A DNA stretch of 64,000 bases from the NCBI RefSeq assembly GCF_039673065.1, contig NZ_JBDJKW010000001.1:496001-560000 (forward strand). The letters are read 5' to 3'. Position 1 is the stretch's first letter, and each line of letters starts with the position of its first letter. Under the pieces are notes generated by a model, which saw only the letters and a program-made list of their open reading frames with translations, searched no databases and was not told the origin of the DNA. Origin of the DNA: Allobosea sp039673065. GTDB taxonomy: Bacteria; Pseudomonadota; Alphaproteobacteria; Rhizobiales; Beijerinckiaceae. The translations under genes and the position numbers were made by a program. Below, one piece after another: positions 43,562-52,580 of the stretch.

Positions 43562-44487
43562 TGGACGACAGCCGCGACAGGCCTGCGAGCGGGGAGGCCA
43601 TGGCCCTGGCCGAAGCGATGAAGCCGCGCGCCAGCGCCTGGTTCGCGACGCTGCGCGATCGGATCTGCGCTGTCTTCGAGCAGATCGAGGATGAGGCGAC
43701 GGGCCCCTTCCCGCCCGAGACCGATCGCCCGGGCCGCTTCGTGCGCACTCCCTGGCAGCGCACCAACCATGACGGCGCGCCGGGCGGCGGCGGCGTCATG
43801 GCGATGATGACCGGCCGCGTCTTCGAGAAGGTCGGCGTCCACGTCTCGACGGTGCATGGCAGCTTCGCGCCGGAGTTCGCCGCGCAGATTCCCGGCGCGG
43901 CCGAGGATCCGCGCTTCCACGCCACCGGCATCTCGCTGATCGCCCATCCCTGGAACCCGCACGCGCCGACCGTGCACATGAACACGCGCTTCGTCGTGAC
44001 GACCAAGCCCTGGTTCGGCGGCGGCGCCGACCTGACCCCCGTGCTGGAGCACCGGCGCACGCAGGAGGACCCCGACGCGCAGGCCTTCCACGCCGCGATG
44101 CGCGCACCCTGCGAGGCCCATGCCGGCGTCGCAGACTATGCGCGCTTCAAGACCTGGTGCGACGAGTACTTCTTCCTGAAGCATCGCGGCGAGCCGCGCG
44201 GCATCGGCGGCATCTTCTACGATTATGTCTGGTCGGGCGATCCGGAGGCCGATCTCGCCTTCACCCGGGCGGTCGGCGAGGCCTTCCTCGCGAGCTATCC
44301 GGCGATCCTGCGCGCCAACATGGCGACGCCCTGGACCGAGGCCGACCGGCACGAGCAGCAGGTGCGGCGCGGCCGCTATGTCGAGTTCAACCTGCTCTAC
44401 GACCGCGGCACCATCTTCGGCCTCCGGACCGGCGGCAACGTCGCCTCGATCCTGTCCTCGATGCCGCCGACCGTCAGGTGGCCGTGA
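43561..44487 (+). CDS. hemF: Oxygen-dependent coproporphyrinogen III oxidase
   Basis: A 308-residue enzyme of heme synthesis that oxidatively decarboxylates coproporphyrinogen III to protoporphyrinogen IX with O2. Typical stretches are NPHAPTVHMNTRFVV near residue 138, WFGGGADLTPV near residue 155, KTWCDEYFFLKHRGEPRGIGG near residue 200 and RGRYVEFNLLYDRGT near residue 270. The 3' end overlaps the opposing cca gene by 14 bp. Confidence 0.96.
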   Translation: MDDSRDRPASGEAMALAEAMKPRASAWFATLRDRICAVFEQIEDEATGPFPPETDRPGRFVRTPWQRTNHDGAPGGGGVMAMMTGRVFEKVGVHVSTVHGSFAPEFAAQIPGAAEDPRFHATGISLIAHPWNPHAPTVHMNTRFVVTTKPWFGGGADLTPVLEHRRTQEDPDAQAFHAAMRAPCEAHAGVADYARFKTWCDEYFFLKHRGEPRGIGGIFYDYVWSGDPEADLAFTRAVGEAFLASYPAILRANMATPWTEADRHEQQVRRGRYVEFNLLYDRGTIFGLRTGGNVASILSSMPPTVRWP

Positions 44488-45706
44488 GCGCCACAGCCTC
44501 GGCGAGCAGCGCCAGCTGAGCCTCACGCCCGGCCGGGCAATCTGCGGCGATCCAGGCTGCGCGCGCCGCCGCCAGCGCCCGGCCGACCTCGGGGCCGGGC
44601 GGCACGCCCAGCGCCAGCACGTCCTTGCCCCTGGGCAGGAAGGGCGGCGTCCGCGCCAGCGCCGCGATCAGATTTTCAACCGGCCCGGCCTCACGCCCGC
44701 CGGCGCCGATCAGCACCAGCGCAGCCGCCGTCCCGTCGCGTCCGAAGCGGGTGGCGGCCATGCGGATCGCGGCGATTTCCGGCAGGGCCGCCCGTCCCGA
44801 CAGCGCCTCCAGCGCGCCAGCGATGGCGGCGATGCGCTCGGCCTCCTCGTTGGAGAGGCGCAGATGCGCGCGCAGGGCCTCGGCGTCCTCCAGCGTCGCG
44901 ACGGCCAGGGCGGCGAGGCGGAAGGCGGGATGGACGCCCTCGCCCGGCTCCTCGGCGATGGCGGCGAAACGCGTCAGACGCGGTACACGGCCGATGACCG
45001 GCATCAGCAGCCCGGCACCGGCCATGGCCTGGAGCGTCGCCACCGCGCCCGGCGCGACGAGGAGCTTCAGCGTCTCGGCCCGCACCCGCTCGCGCGACAG
45101 GCCAGACAGCCCGGCGCGGCCGGCAATGCAGGCGGCGAGCCCTTCAGGATCGGGCGCGCCGGCGCCATAGCGCGCATGGAAGCGGAAGAAGCGCAGGATG
45201 CGTAGATAATCCTCGGCGATGCGCTGCGAGGCCTCGCCGATGAAACGCAGGCGCCGCGCCGCCAGATCGGCGAGTCCATCGGCATAATCGTGCAGCCCGC
45301 CATCGGCATCGAGGCCGAGCGCGTTGATGGTGAAGTCCCGCCGCAGCGCGTCTTCGCGGAAATCGCGACCGAAGGCGACGACGGCATGCCGCCCGTCGGT
45401 CTCGAGATCGCGCCGCAGCGTCGTAACCTCGACCGGCACGCCCTCGGCCACCACCGTCACCGTGCCATGGGCGAGCCCGGTCGGCACCGGCTTCAGCCCC
45501 GCCGCCCTGGCGCGCCGCATCACCTCCTCCGGCAGAGCCGTGGTGGCGATGTCGATGTCGGCGACCGGCTCGCCGAGCAGCGCGTTGCGGACGGCCCCGC
45601 CGACGAGCCGCGCCGCCTCGCCGTCGCGGCAGAGCATGGCGAGGACGGCGGCGACCTCGGGACGGGCCAGCAGCGCGGCGAGGCGCGCGGCCTGCGCCTC
45701 AGTCAT
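44474..45706 (-). CDS. CCA tRNA nucleotidyltransferase / poly(A) polymerase family
   Basis: A 410-residue class II nucleotidyltransferase. The catalytic motif GGAVRNALLGEPVADIDIAT is near residues 36-55 with the DxD metal pair. RRDFTINAL is near residue 128, and the template arginines are in the ERVRAETLKLL region. It adds or repairs the 3' CCA end of tRNAs. Its start overlaps the small DUF6111 gene by 8 bp, and its 3' end overlaps hemF on the opposite strand by 14 bp. Confidence 0.9.
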   Translation of the reverse strand: MTEAQAARLAALLARPEVAAVLAMLCRDGEAARLVGGAVRNALLGEPVADIDIATTALPEEVMRRARAAGLKPVPTGLAHGTVTVVAEGVPVEVTTLRRDLETDGRHAVVAFGRDFREDALRRDFTINALGLDADGGLHDYADGLADLAARRLRFIGEASQRIAEDYLRILRFFRFHARYGAGAPDPEGLAACIAGRAGLSGLSRERVRAETLKLLVAPGAVATLQAMAGAGLLMPVIGRVPRLTRFAAIAEEPGEGVHPAFRLAALAVATLEDAEALRAHLRLSNEEAERIAAIAGALEALSGRAALPEIAAIRMAATRFGRDGTAAALVLIGAGGREAGPVENLIAALARTPPFLPRGKDVLALGVPPGPEVGRALAAARAAWIAADCPAGREAQLALLAEAVALTAT

Positions 45707-45959
45707 CGAACTGGCCCTGGATCAGCCGGCCGTTCTCGACATGGGGCGGCACGAAGGCGCCCTTGTGCCGCGGCGCGACCAGGCCGCTGTAGATGAAGAA
45801 GGCGATGCCGAGCACGAGGCCGAGCGTGGAGAGCCAGAACAGGTGCCCGCTCCACGCCTCGACGCGGAAGGGATTGCGGCGGCGGACGATGAGATAGCCG
45901 GCGAAGACGCAGAAGGGCAGGACGAAGAGGAGGATTTCCTCGATCAGCGTGCGGACCAT
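45699..45959 (-). CDS. Small membrane protein, DUF6111 family
   Basis: An 86-residue protein with two hydrophobic segments, LLFVLPFCVFAGYLIV at about 10-25 and FWLSTLGLVLGIAFFIYSGLV at about 41-61. A cytoplasmic or periplasmic tail follows (APRHKGAFVPPHVENGRLIQ). Its size and the fixed place between a CoA Nudix gene and cca suggest DUF6111, common in Hyphomicrobiales. Function unknown. Overlaps the cca start by 8 bp. Confidence 0.78.
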   Translation of the reverse strand: MVRTLIEEILLFVLPFCVFAGYLIVRRRNPFRVEAWSGHLFWLSTLGLVLGIAFFIYSGLVAPRHKGAFVPPHVENGRLIQGQFDD

Positions 45960-45982
45960 CGACCTGCCAGTTCTGCGAAGGA

Positions 45983-46645
45983 TCAGCCGGCGAGACGCTC
46001 GTAGAGGTTGCGGATCATGCCGGCCGTTGCCCCCCAGATATAGCGGTCGCCATGCGGCATCGCATAGTAGCTGCGATAGCGGCCTTTCCACTCACGCCCG
46101 TGGCGCTGATGGTTCGCCGGGTCGAGCAGGAAGGCGAGCGGCGTTTCGAAGGCCTCGTCGACCTCATGCGGGTTGAGCGTGAGGTCGAGCGGCGGCTCGA
46201 CCAGCCCGACCACCGGCGTGACGCGATAGCCGGTCCCGGTCAGATACGCGTCGAGATAGCCGACGGTGCGCACCCGCTCCGGCGCGAGGCCGATCTCCTC
46301 CTGGGCCTCGCGCAGCGCCGCGACCAGCGGCGAGCCATCGACCGCGTCGATGCGGCCGCCGGGAAAGGCGATCTGTGCCGAATGCGCCCGCAGCGCCGCC
46401 GACCGCTGGGTCAGCAGCATGGTCGGCCCCTCCTTGCGCAGCACGATCGGCACCAGCACCGCCGCCTCGATCGCGCTCGCCTCGTCGGGGATCTCCACCG
46501 GTCCTTCCTGCAGGTCGTGGTCGCCGCGCGGCCGCGCGATCAGGTCGCCCGGTGCCGGCGGCGCCTCGCGCAGATGGCCGGCGAGGATGCGCGGAATGTC
46601 GGCGGCCGACCAGTCGCGGCCCGGCAGCAGGAGGCCGCGCGCCAT
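45983..46645 (-). CDS. CoA pyrophosphatase (Nudix hydrolase, NudL-like)
   Basis: A 220-residue Nudix enzyme. The CoA-pyrophosphatase motif LLTQRSAALRAHSAQIAFPGG is near residues 77-97, followed by the Nudix box end REAQEEIGL near residue 113. The C-terminal WGATAGMIRNL is also typical of NudL/YeaB. It would hydrolyse CoA and its thioesters to 3'-phospho-ADP and phosphopantetheine. It shares one base (TGATG) with the preceding DUF1285 gene. Confidence 0.9.
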   Translation of the reverse strand: MARGLLLPGRDWSAADIPRILAGHLREAPPAPGDLIARPRGDHDLQEGPVEIPDEASAIEAAVLVPIVLRKEGPTMLLTQRSAALRAHSAQIAFPGGRIDAVDGSPLVAALREAQEEIGLAPERVRTVGYLDAYLTGTGYRVTPVVGLVEPPLDLTLNPHEVDEAFETPLAFLLDPANHQRHGREWKGRYRSYYAMPHGDRYIWGATAGMIRNLYERLAG

Positions 46646-47238
46646 CAGGCCTCTCCGCCTTCACCGCCCAACTCGGCTGCCGGTGCGACGATATGGAACA
46701 GGCCGCCGGCCGCAACGCCGAACTGCGCCTCGCCGTCGATGCCGCGCTCTTCGCCGAGCGCCAGCAGATCGTAAGTCAGCGCCCGCGTCACCCTGGCCCA
46801 CAGCCCGCGCCGGACGTGAACGTAGGGCGTGACGCCGTCGCCACGCGACCGCTCGAAGCGCAGCGCATGCTCCGGCCCGACCGTCACCAGATCGTCGACC
46901 TGGGTGCGGAACAGGATGCGGCGACCGTCGCCCTCGCCCTCGACCGCCATCTCGACCGCCTGGAACGGCGCATCCTCGACCGTGATCCCGACCTTCTCGA
47001 CCGGCGTCACCAGGAAATAGCCGTCGCCCTCCCGCTTCAATACCGAAGAGAAGAGCTTGACCAGCGCCGGCCGGCCGATCGGCGTGCCGAGATAGAACCA
47101 GGTGCCGTCGCGGGTGATGCGCATGTCGAGATCGCCGCAGAAGGGCGGGTTCCAGCGTTCGACCGGCGGCAGGCCGCGCCGCTTCGCCCCGGCCAGCGAG
47201 CCGAGCAGCCTGTCCATCGCGGAAGCGCCGTCCGTCAT
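46645..47238 (-). CDS. DUF1285 domain-containing protein
   Basis: A 197-residue protein from ATG 47238. Family-typical sequence includes PPVERWNPPFCGDLDMRI near residue 27, GTWFYLGTPIGRPALVKLFSSVL near residue 50 and YFLVTPVEKVGITVEDAPF near residue 80. No membrane segment or known active site. The first gene of DUF1285-Nudix-DUF6111-cca; its stop overlaps the Nudix start. Function unknown. Confidence 0.88.
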   Translation of the reverse strand: MTDGASAMDRLLGSLAGAKRRGLPPVERWNPPFCGDLDMRITRDGTWFYLGTPIGRPALVKLFSSVLKREGDGYFLVTPVEKVGITVEDAPFQAVEMAVEGEGDGRRILFRTQVDDLVTVGPEHALRFERSRGDGVTPYVHVRRGLWARVTRALTYDLLALGEERGIDGEAQFGVAAGGLFHIVAPAAELGGEGGEA

Positions 47239-47424
47239 CGTGAGAATGCCCTTTCCCCGGCGCGGCACGCCGGTTGCTTCGTGATCTCGCCTTGAACTCT
47301 ACATAATCGTGAAGCGGAGTGTTGTGCAGCGCTTGCCCCTGCCTCTTGAGCGCGCGCATACCGGACGCCACAGTCGGACACCCGACATCATCGCCTCGCG
47401 CAGGCGACCCCGAAGGAGATCGCC

Positions 47425-48450
<1,026 letters not shown>

Positions 48451-48477
48451 GGCGGCGCGCGGGATGAGGACACACTG

Positions 48478-49389
48478 ATGCTGCGAACGCGCGTCCTCGG
48501 CCCCGCCGAACGCCTGCCCTCGCGGCCGGTCGTCGAATCCTCGCTCGATCTCGCGGCACGCCTGCCCCGGCTGGTGCTGGAGGCGCGGCGCGTCTCGGCC
48601 AGCGTGCACGGCATCCATGGCCGCCGGCGCTCCGGACCCGGCGAGACCTTCTGGCAGTACCGGCCGCTGGTCACGGGCGAATCCGCCGCGCGGATCGACT
48701 GGCGCCGCTCCGCCCGCGACGGCCATCTCTTCGTGCGCGAGCGCGAATGGGAGGCCTCGCACGCGATCTGGCTCTGGATCGACCGCTCCGCCTCGATGGG
48801 CTTTTCCTCCTCGCTGGCCCAGGCGAGCAAGATCGACCGCGCGCTGGTCGCAGGGCTCTCGCTCGCCGAGACGCTGGTCGAGGGCGGCGAGCGCGTCGGG
48901 CATCTCGGCCTGACGCGGCCGGTCGCCTCCCGGCGGATCATCGAGCTCCTGGCCCAGGCGATCGCCGCGGACCGTGCCGGCGGCGAGGCCGACCTGCCGC
49001 CCGCCGCGCCGCTGCCGCGCCTCGCCGAGGCGATCCTGATAACCGACGGGTTGACGCCTGCCGATGGGCTCGCCCGGCGCATCGCCGCCATGGCGAGCGC
49101 CGGCGCGCGCGGCCATGTCCTGCTCATCGCCGATCCGATCGAGGAAACCTTCCCCTTCTCCGGCCAGGCCGAGCTGTTCGATCTCGAGGACGGGGTGTCG
49201 CTGCGCGTCGGCGACGCCGCCGCCTGGGGCGAGGATTACCGCAACCGCCTCGCCGCCCATCGCGAGACCATCCGCGCCGCCTGCCGCCAGCTCGGCTGGA
49301 CGCTGACACTGCACCGGACCGACCGGCCGGCCAGCGAAGGCGTTCTGCGCGTCGCCAGCCTGATCACCGCGGCACGGGGGCACGGATGA
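48478..49389 (+). CDS. DUF58 domain-containing protein (VWA-like)
   Basis: A 303-residue cytoplasmic protein. The DUF58 core is YRPLVTGESAARIDWRRSAR near residues 60-80, followed by an MIDAS-like stretch WIDRSASMGFSS near residue 100. It lacks a membrane anchor, as expected of the short form in MoxR clusters. ATGAGGA precedes the ATG at 48478, 27 bp after moxR. Probably the direct partner of MoxR. Confidence 0.9.
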   Translation: MLRTRVLGPAERLPSRPVVESSLDLAARLPRLVLEARRVSASVHGIHGRRRSGPGETFWQYRPLVTGESAARIDWRRSARDGHLFVREREWEASHAIWLWIDRSASMGFSSSLAQASKIDRALVAGLSLAETLVEGGERVGHLGLTRPVASRRIIELLAQAIAADRAGGEADLPPAAPLPRLAEAILITDGLTPADGLARRIAAMASAGARGHVLLIADPIEETFPFSGQAELFDLEDGVSLRVGDAAAWGEDYRNRLAAHRETIRAACRQLGWTLTLHRTDRPASEGVLRVASLITAARGHG

Positions 49390-49564
49390 TGGTCGCGTTG
49401 TCCCATAGCAGCAGCGTCATGCCGGAACGTCGCGGAGCGAGGAACCCGGCTCCGACGACCGGGCACGATGCGCCCGGCCCGGCCATGCCGCGCTCGCCCG
49501 GTCATGCGGTCCGGGCTCGCCGCTGCGGCCTGCGCCGGAACGACGCCGGAGCGGGGACCGCATC
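49390..49564. repeat. Degenerate repeat spacer within the MoxR operon
   Basis: 175 bp between DUF58 and DUF4159 genes. It contains a near-perfect direct repeat of about 23 bases: GCCGGAACGTCGCGGAGCGA at 49421-49440 and GCCGGAACGACGCCGGAGCG at 49534-49553. The motif GTCATGCCGGAA (49417-49428) recurs in opposite orientation in the next spacer. The second copy supplies the purine-rich ribosome site for the DUF4159 gene. It has the look of a decayed intergenic mosaic element. Confidence 0.55.
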
Positions 49565-52387
49565 ATGCTGAGCGCCCTGCCCTTCGCCTTTTCCGCGCCG
49601 CTCGCCCTGGCCGCGCTGGCCTTGCTGCCGGCGCTCTGGCTGATCCTGCGCGTCACGCCGCCCCGGCCGCGGCGGATCGACTTCCCGCCGCTGAAGATCA
49701 TGCTCGACCTGATCCCGAAGCGGGAAACGCCGTCGAAGACGCCCTGGTGGCTGCTGGCTCTGCGCATGGCGATCGCCGCCCTGGCGATCCTCGCCGTCGC
49801 CGGCCCCGTCCTCAACGCCCCGCGCGAGGGCGCGGCGCTGCGCGGCCCGCTGCTGCTGCTCGTCGACAACGGCTTCGGAGCCGCCACCGACTGGCCCCAG
49901 CGCATCGCCATCGCCGAGAGCCGCATCGCCGCCGCCGCGCGCGAGGGCCGGCCGGTCGCGCTGGTCGGCCTGGTCGAGCCGCCGGCCGAGATCGCGCTCG
50001 CCCAGCCGCGCGCCGCGCTCGAGCGGCTGGGCGCCTTCGCCCTGCAGCCGCATGCGCCGGACCGCGCCGCGCATCTCGCCCGGCTCGAGGCCTTCTGGCG
50101 GGCGCAGCCCCAGGCCGAGACGGTCTGGATCGCCGACGGGCTGGGCTTCGGCGGCGACGCCGATCTGCTCGCCCGCCTGCGGCAGGAGGCCGATGCCGGC
50201 CGCCTCGCCATCCACACCGCTCTCGCCGACCAGCTGATGCTCGCCGCGCCGGAGAACCTCGCCGGCGCGCTCAGCGTGCGCGTCTTGCGGCCGGCCGGCA
50301 CAGGTGTGACGGACGGCCAGGTCCGCGCGCTCGACCTCAAGGGCCTGCCGCTGGGCGAGGCCGCCTTCGCCTTCGCCCCCGGCGAGACCGAGACCAGCGC
50401 GCGCCTCACCCTGCCGATCGAGGTGCGCAACGCCGTCTCGCGCCTCGACGTCACCGGCGAGCGCAGTGCGGGCGCCGTCGCCCTGCTCGACGACCGCGCC
50501 AAGCGCCGCCGCGTCGGCATCGTCTCCGGCGCCACGGCCGACACCGCCCAGCCGCTGCTCTCGCCAACCTACTATCTGTCGCGGGCCCTGGCGCCCTTCG
50601 CCGAGATTCGCGAGCCGCGCCCGGGCTCGACCGACCCGGTCGGCGAATTGCTGGCGCAGAACCTGTCGGTGCTGGTGCTGGCCGATATCGGCGCGCTCGA
50701 CCGCGAGACGGCCGAGACCATCGAGGCCTTCATCGAGCGCGGCGGCGTGCTGCTGCGCTTCGCCGGTCCGCGCCTCGCCGCGGCGGCCGACGAGCTGACC
50801 CCGGTCCGGCTGCGCCGCGGCGGCCGCACGCTCGGCGGCGGCCTCTCCTGGGAGCAGCCGCGCAAGCTTGCCACCTTCAGCCGCGAGAGCCCGTTCCACG
50901 GCGCGGAGATCGGCGAGGACATCCGCGTCAACCGCCAGATCCTGGCCGAGCCGGAGCCCGATCTCGCCCGCAAGACCTGGGCGGCGCTGGAGGACGGCAC
51001 CCCCGTCGTCACCGGCGAGCGGCGCGGCAACGGCGTGCTTGCCATGGTCCACGTCACCGCCGACACCACCTGGTCGAACCTGCCGCTCTCCGGCCTCTTC
51101 GTCGAGATGCTGCGCCGGGTGGTCGCGCTCTCGGGCACCGAGGCGGCCGAGGCGCAGGACGGCGACGCCCGCGCCGAGACGCTCTCGCCCGCCCGCGTGC
51201 TCGACGGCCACGGCGTGTTCCGCGCCCCGCCGCCGACCGCCCAGCCGGTGCGACGCGACCATACCGGCCGCGCCACCCTCGCCCACCCGCCCGGGCTCTA
51301 CGGCCCGACCGACGGATCGCTCGCCGTGAACGCCCTCGCCCCCGACGACAGGCCCGTCGCCATCGACCTCGCGGCGCTCGGCGCCCCGCTGCTGCCGGTC
51401 GACCAGCCGGTGGCAAAGGACCTGCGCCCGCTGCTGCTGGTGCTCGCCCTCGTGCTGCTGGTGATCGATACGCTGGCCACGCTCTGGCTCGGCGGCCGCC
51501 TCGGCCGGCTGCGCCCGCGCCGGGCCGCGTCGGCGGCGATCCTGCTGGTGGCGCTCGGCCTCATCGCCCTGACGGGCGCTATCCCACAGGCCTTTGCGCA
51601 ACCGGTTCCGGCCGCGCCCGAGGACACCCGCCCGCCGATCCCGCGCGAGCTGGTCGCGGCCGGCTCCGCGACGCGGCTGGCCTATGTCGTCACCGGCGAC
51701 GCGTCCGTCGACGAGATGTCGCGGGCCGGGCTCGACGGGCTCAACCTCGTGCTCGGCGCGCGCACCGCGCTGGTGCCGGGCGCGCCGATGGGCGTCGACG
51801 CCGCGCGCGACGAACTGGCCTTCTACCCGATCCTCTACTGGCCCGTGGTCGCCGGCCGCCCCCTGCCCTCGGCCGAGACGCTGCGCAAGCTCGACGCCTA
51901 TATGAAGGGCGGCGGGTTGGTGATCTTCGACACGCGCGACGCGATGAGCATCCGCCCAAGCGGCGCGACCACGCCCGAGGGCGAGCAGCTGCGCCGCATG
52001 CTGCGCACGCTCGACGTGCCGGAGCTGGAGCCGGTGCCGCGCGACCATGTGCTGACCAAGACCTTCTACATCCTCGACAGCTTCGTCGGCCGCTACGACA
52101 GCGGCACGACCTGGGTCGAGATGCTGCCGCCGGCGGGCGAGGACGGCCGCCGCCCGGCCCGCGCCGGCGACAGCGTCTCGCCGATCGTGATCACCTCGAA
52201 CGACCTCGCCTCGGCCTGGGCCGTCGGCCGCCGCGGCGAACCGCTGGTGGCGATGTCCGGCAGCGATCCGCGCCAGCGCGAAATGGCGCTGCGCGCCGGG
52301 GTCAACCTCGTGATGTACGCCCTCACCGGTAACTACAAGGCGGACCAGGTCCATGTTCCGGCCCTGCTCGAAAGGCTCGGCCAATGA
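49565..52387 (+). CDS. Membrane protein with BatA and DUF4159 domains
   Basis: A 940-residue protein. The BatA-type N-terminus has two membrane helices at about 8-27 and 58-78, around RRIDFPPLKIMLDLIPKRE. A long VWA- and glutamine-amidotransferase-like periplasmic region follows, then a pair of membrane segments near 620-665 (LLLVLALVLLVIDTLATLWL, ILLVALGLIALTGAI). DUF4159 is at the C-terminus (YPILYWPVVAGRPLPSAE, GGGLVIFDTRDA). It is a MoxR-cluster partner of unknown function, anchored in the inner membrane. Confidence 0.88.
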   Translation: MLSALPFAFSAPLALAALALLPALWLILRVTPPRPRRIDFPPLKIMLDLIPKRETPSKTPWWLLALRMAIAALAILAVAGPVLNAPREGAALRGPLLLLVDNGFGAATDWPQRIAIAESRIAAAAREGRPVALVGLVEPPAEIALAQPRAALERLGAFALQPHAPDRAAHLARLEAFWRAQPQAETVWIADGLGFGGDADLLARLRQEADAGRLAIHTALADQLMLAAPENLAGALSVRVLRPAGTGVTDGQVRALDLKGLPLGEAAFAFAPGETETSARLTLPIEVRNAVSRLDVTGERSAGAVALLDDRAKRRRVGIVSGATADTAQPLLSPTYYLSRALAPFAEIREPRPGSTDPVGELLAQNLSVLVLADIGALDRETAETIEAFIERGGVLLRFAGPRLAAAADELTPVRLRRGGRTLGGGLSWEQPRKLATFSRESPFHGAEIGEDIRVNRQILAEPEPDLARKTWAALEDGTPVVTGERRGNGVLAMVHVTADTTWSNLPLSGLFVEMLRRVVALSGTEAAEAQDGDARAETLSPARVLDGHGVFRAPPPTAQPVRRDHTGRATLAHPPGLYGPTDGSLAVNALAPDDRPVAIDLAALGAPLLPVDQPVAKDLRPLLLVLALVLLVIDTLATLWLGGRLGRLRPRRAASAAILLVALGLIALTGAIPQAFAQPVPAAPEDTRPPIPRELVAAGSATRLAYVVTGDASVDEMSRAGLDGLNLVLGARTALVPGAPMGVDAARDELAFYPILYWPVVAGRPLPSAETLRKLDAYMKGGGLVIFDTRDAMSIRPSGATTPEGEQLRRMLRTLDVPELEPVPRDHVLTKTFYILDSFVGRYDSGTTWVEMLPPAGEDGRRPARAGDSVSPIVITSNDLASAWAVGRRGEPLVAMSGSDPRQREMALRAGVNLVMYALTGNYKADQVHVPALLERLGQ

Positions 52388-52580
52388 GGAGGCTCCATCG
52401 CCATCATTGCGGAGCGACGCCAAGCGGCGCGACCCGACCGCGAGCCCATGACGGCACGGTAGAACCATGCGGCCGGCGCAGCATCCTCGCCATGCGACTG
52501 CGTGGTCATGGTTTCCAGGCTCGGCCCTGCGGGCCGTCCCGGCATGACAGCGGGAACGCCGTTCACAGGATGACGATCTG
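52388..52580. repeat. Second degenerate repeat spacer within the MoxR operon
   Basis: 193 bp between the DUF4159 gene and the last gene of the operon. TCCCGGCATGAC (52537-52548) is the near-exact inverse of GTCATGCCGGAA in the first spacer. GGTCATGG and CCATG segments make further short inverted matches. No gene is visible. Both gaps are unusual because the other genes of this group are normally packed. Confidence 0.5.

Noticed and set aside
45983..46645. Apparent missing Glu in the Nudix box of the CoA pyrophosphatase
   Set aside because: The same spacing occurs in NudL-type enzymes as I recall them, so it is family-typical and not a defect.
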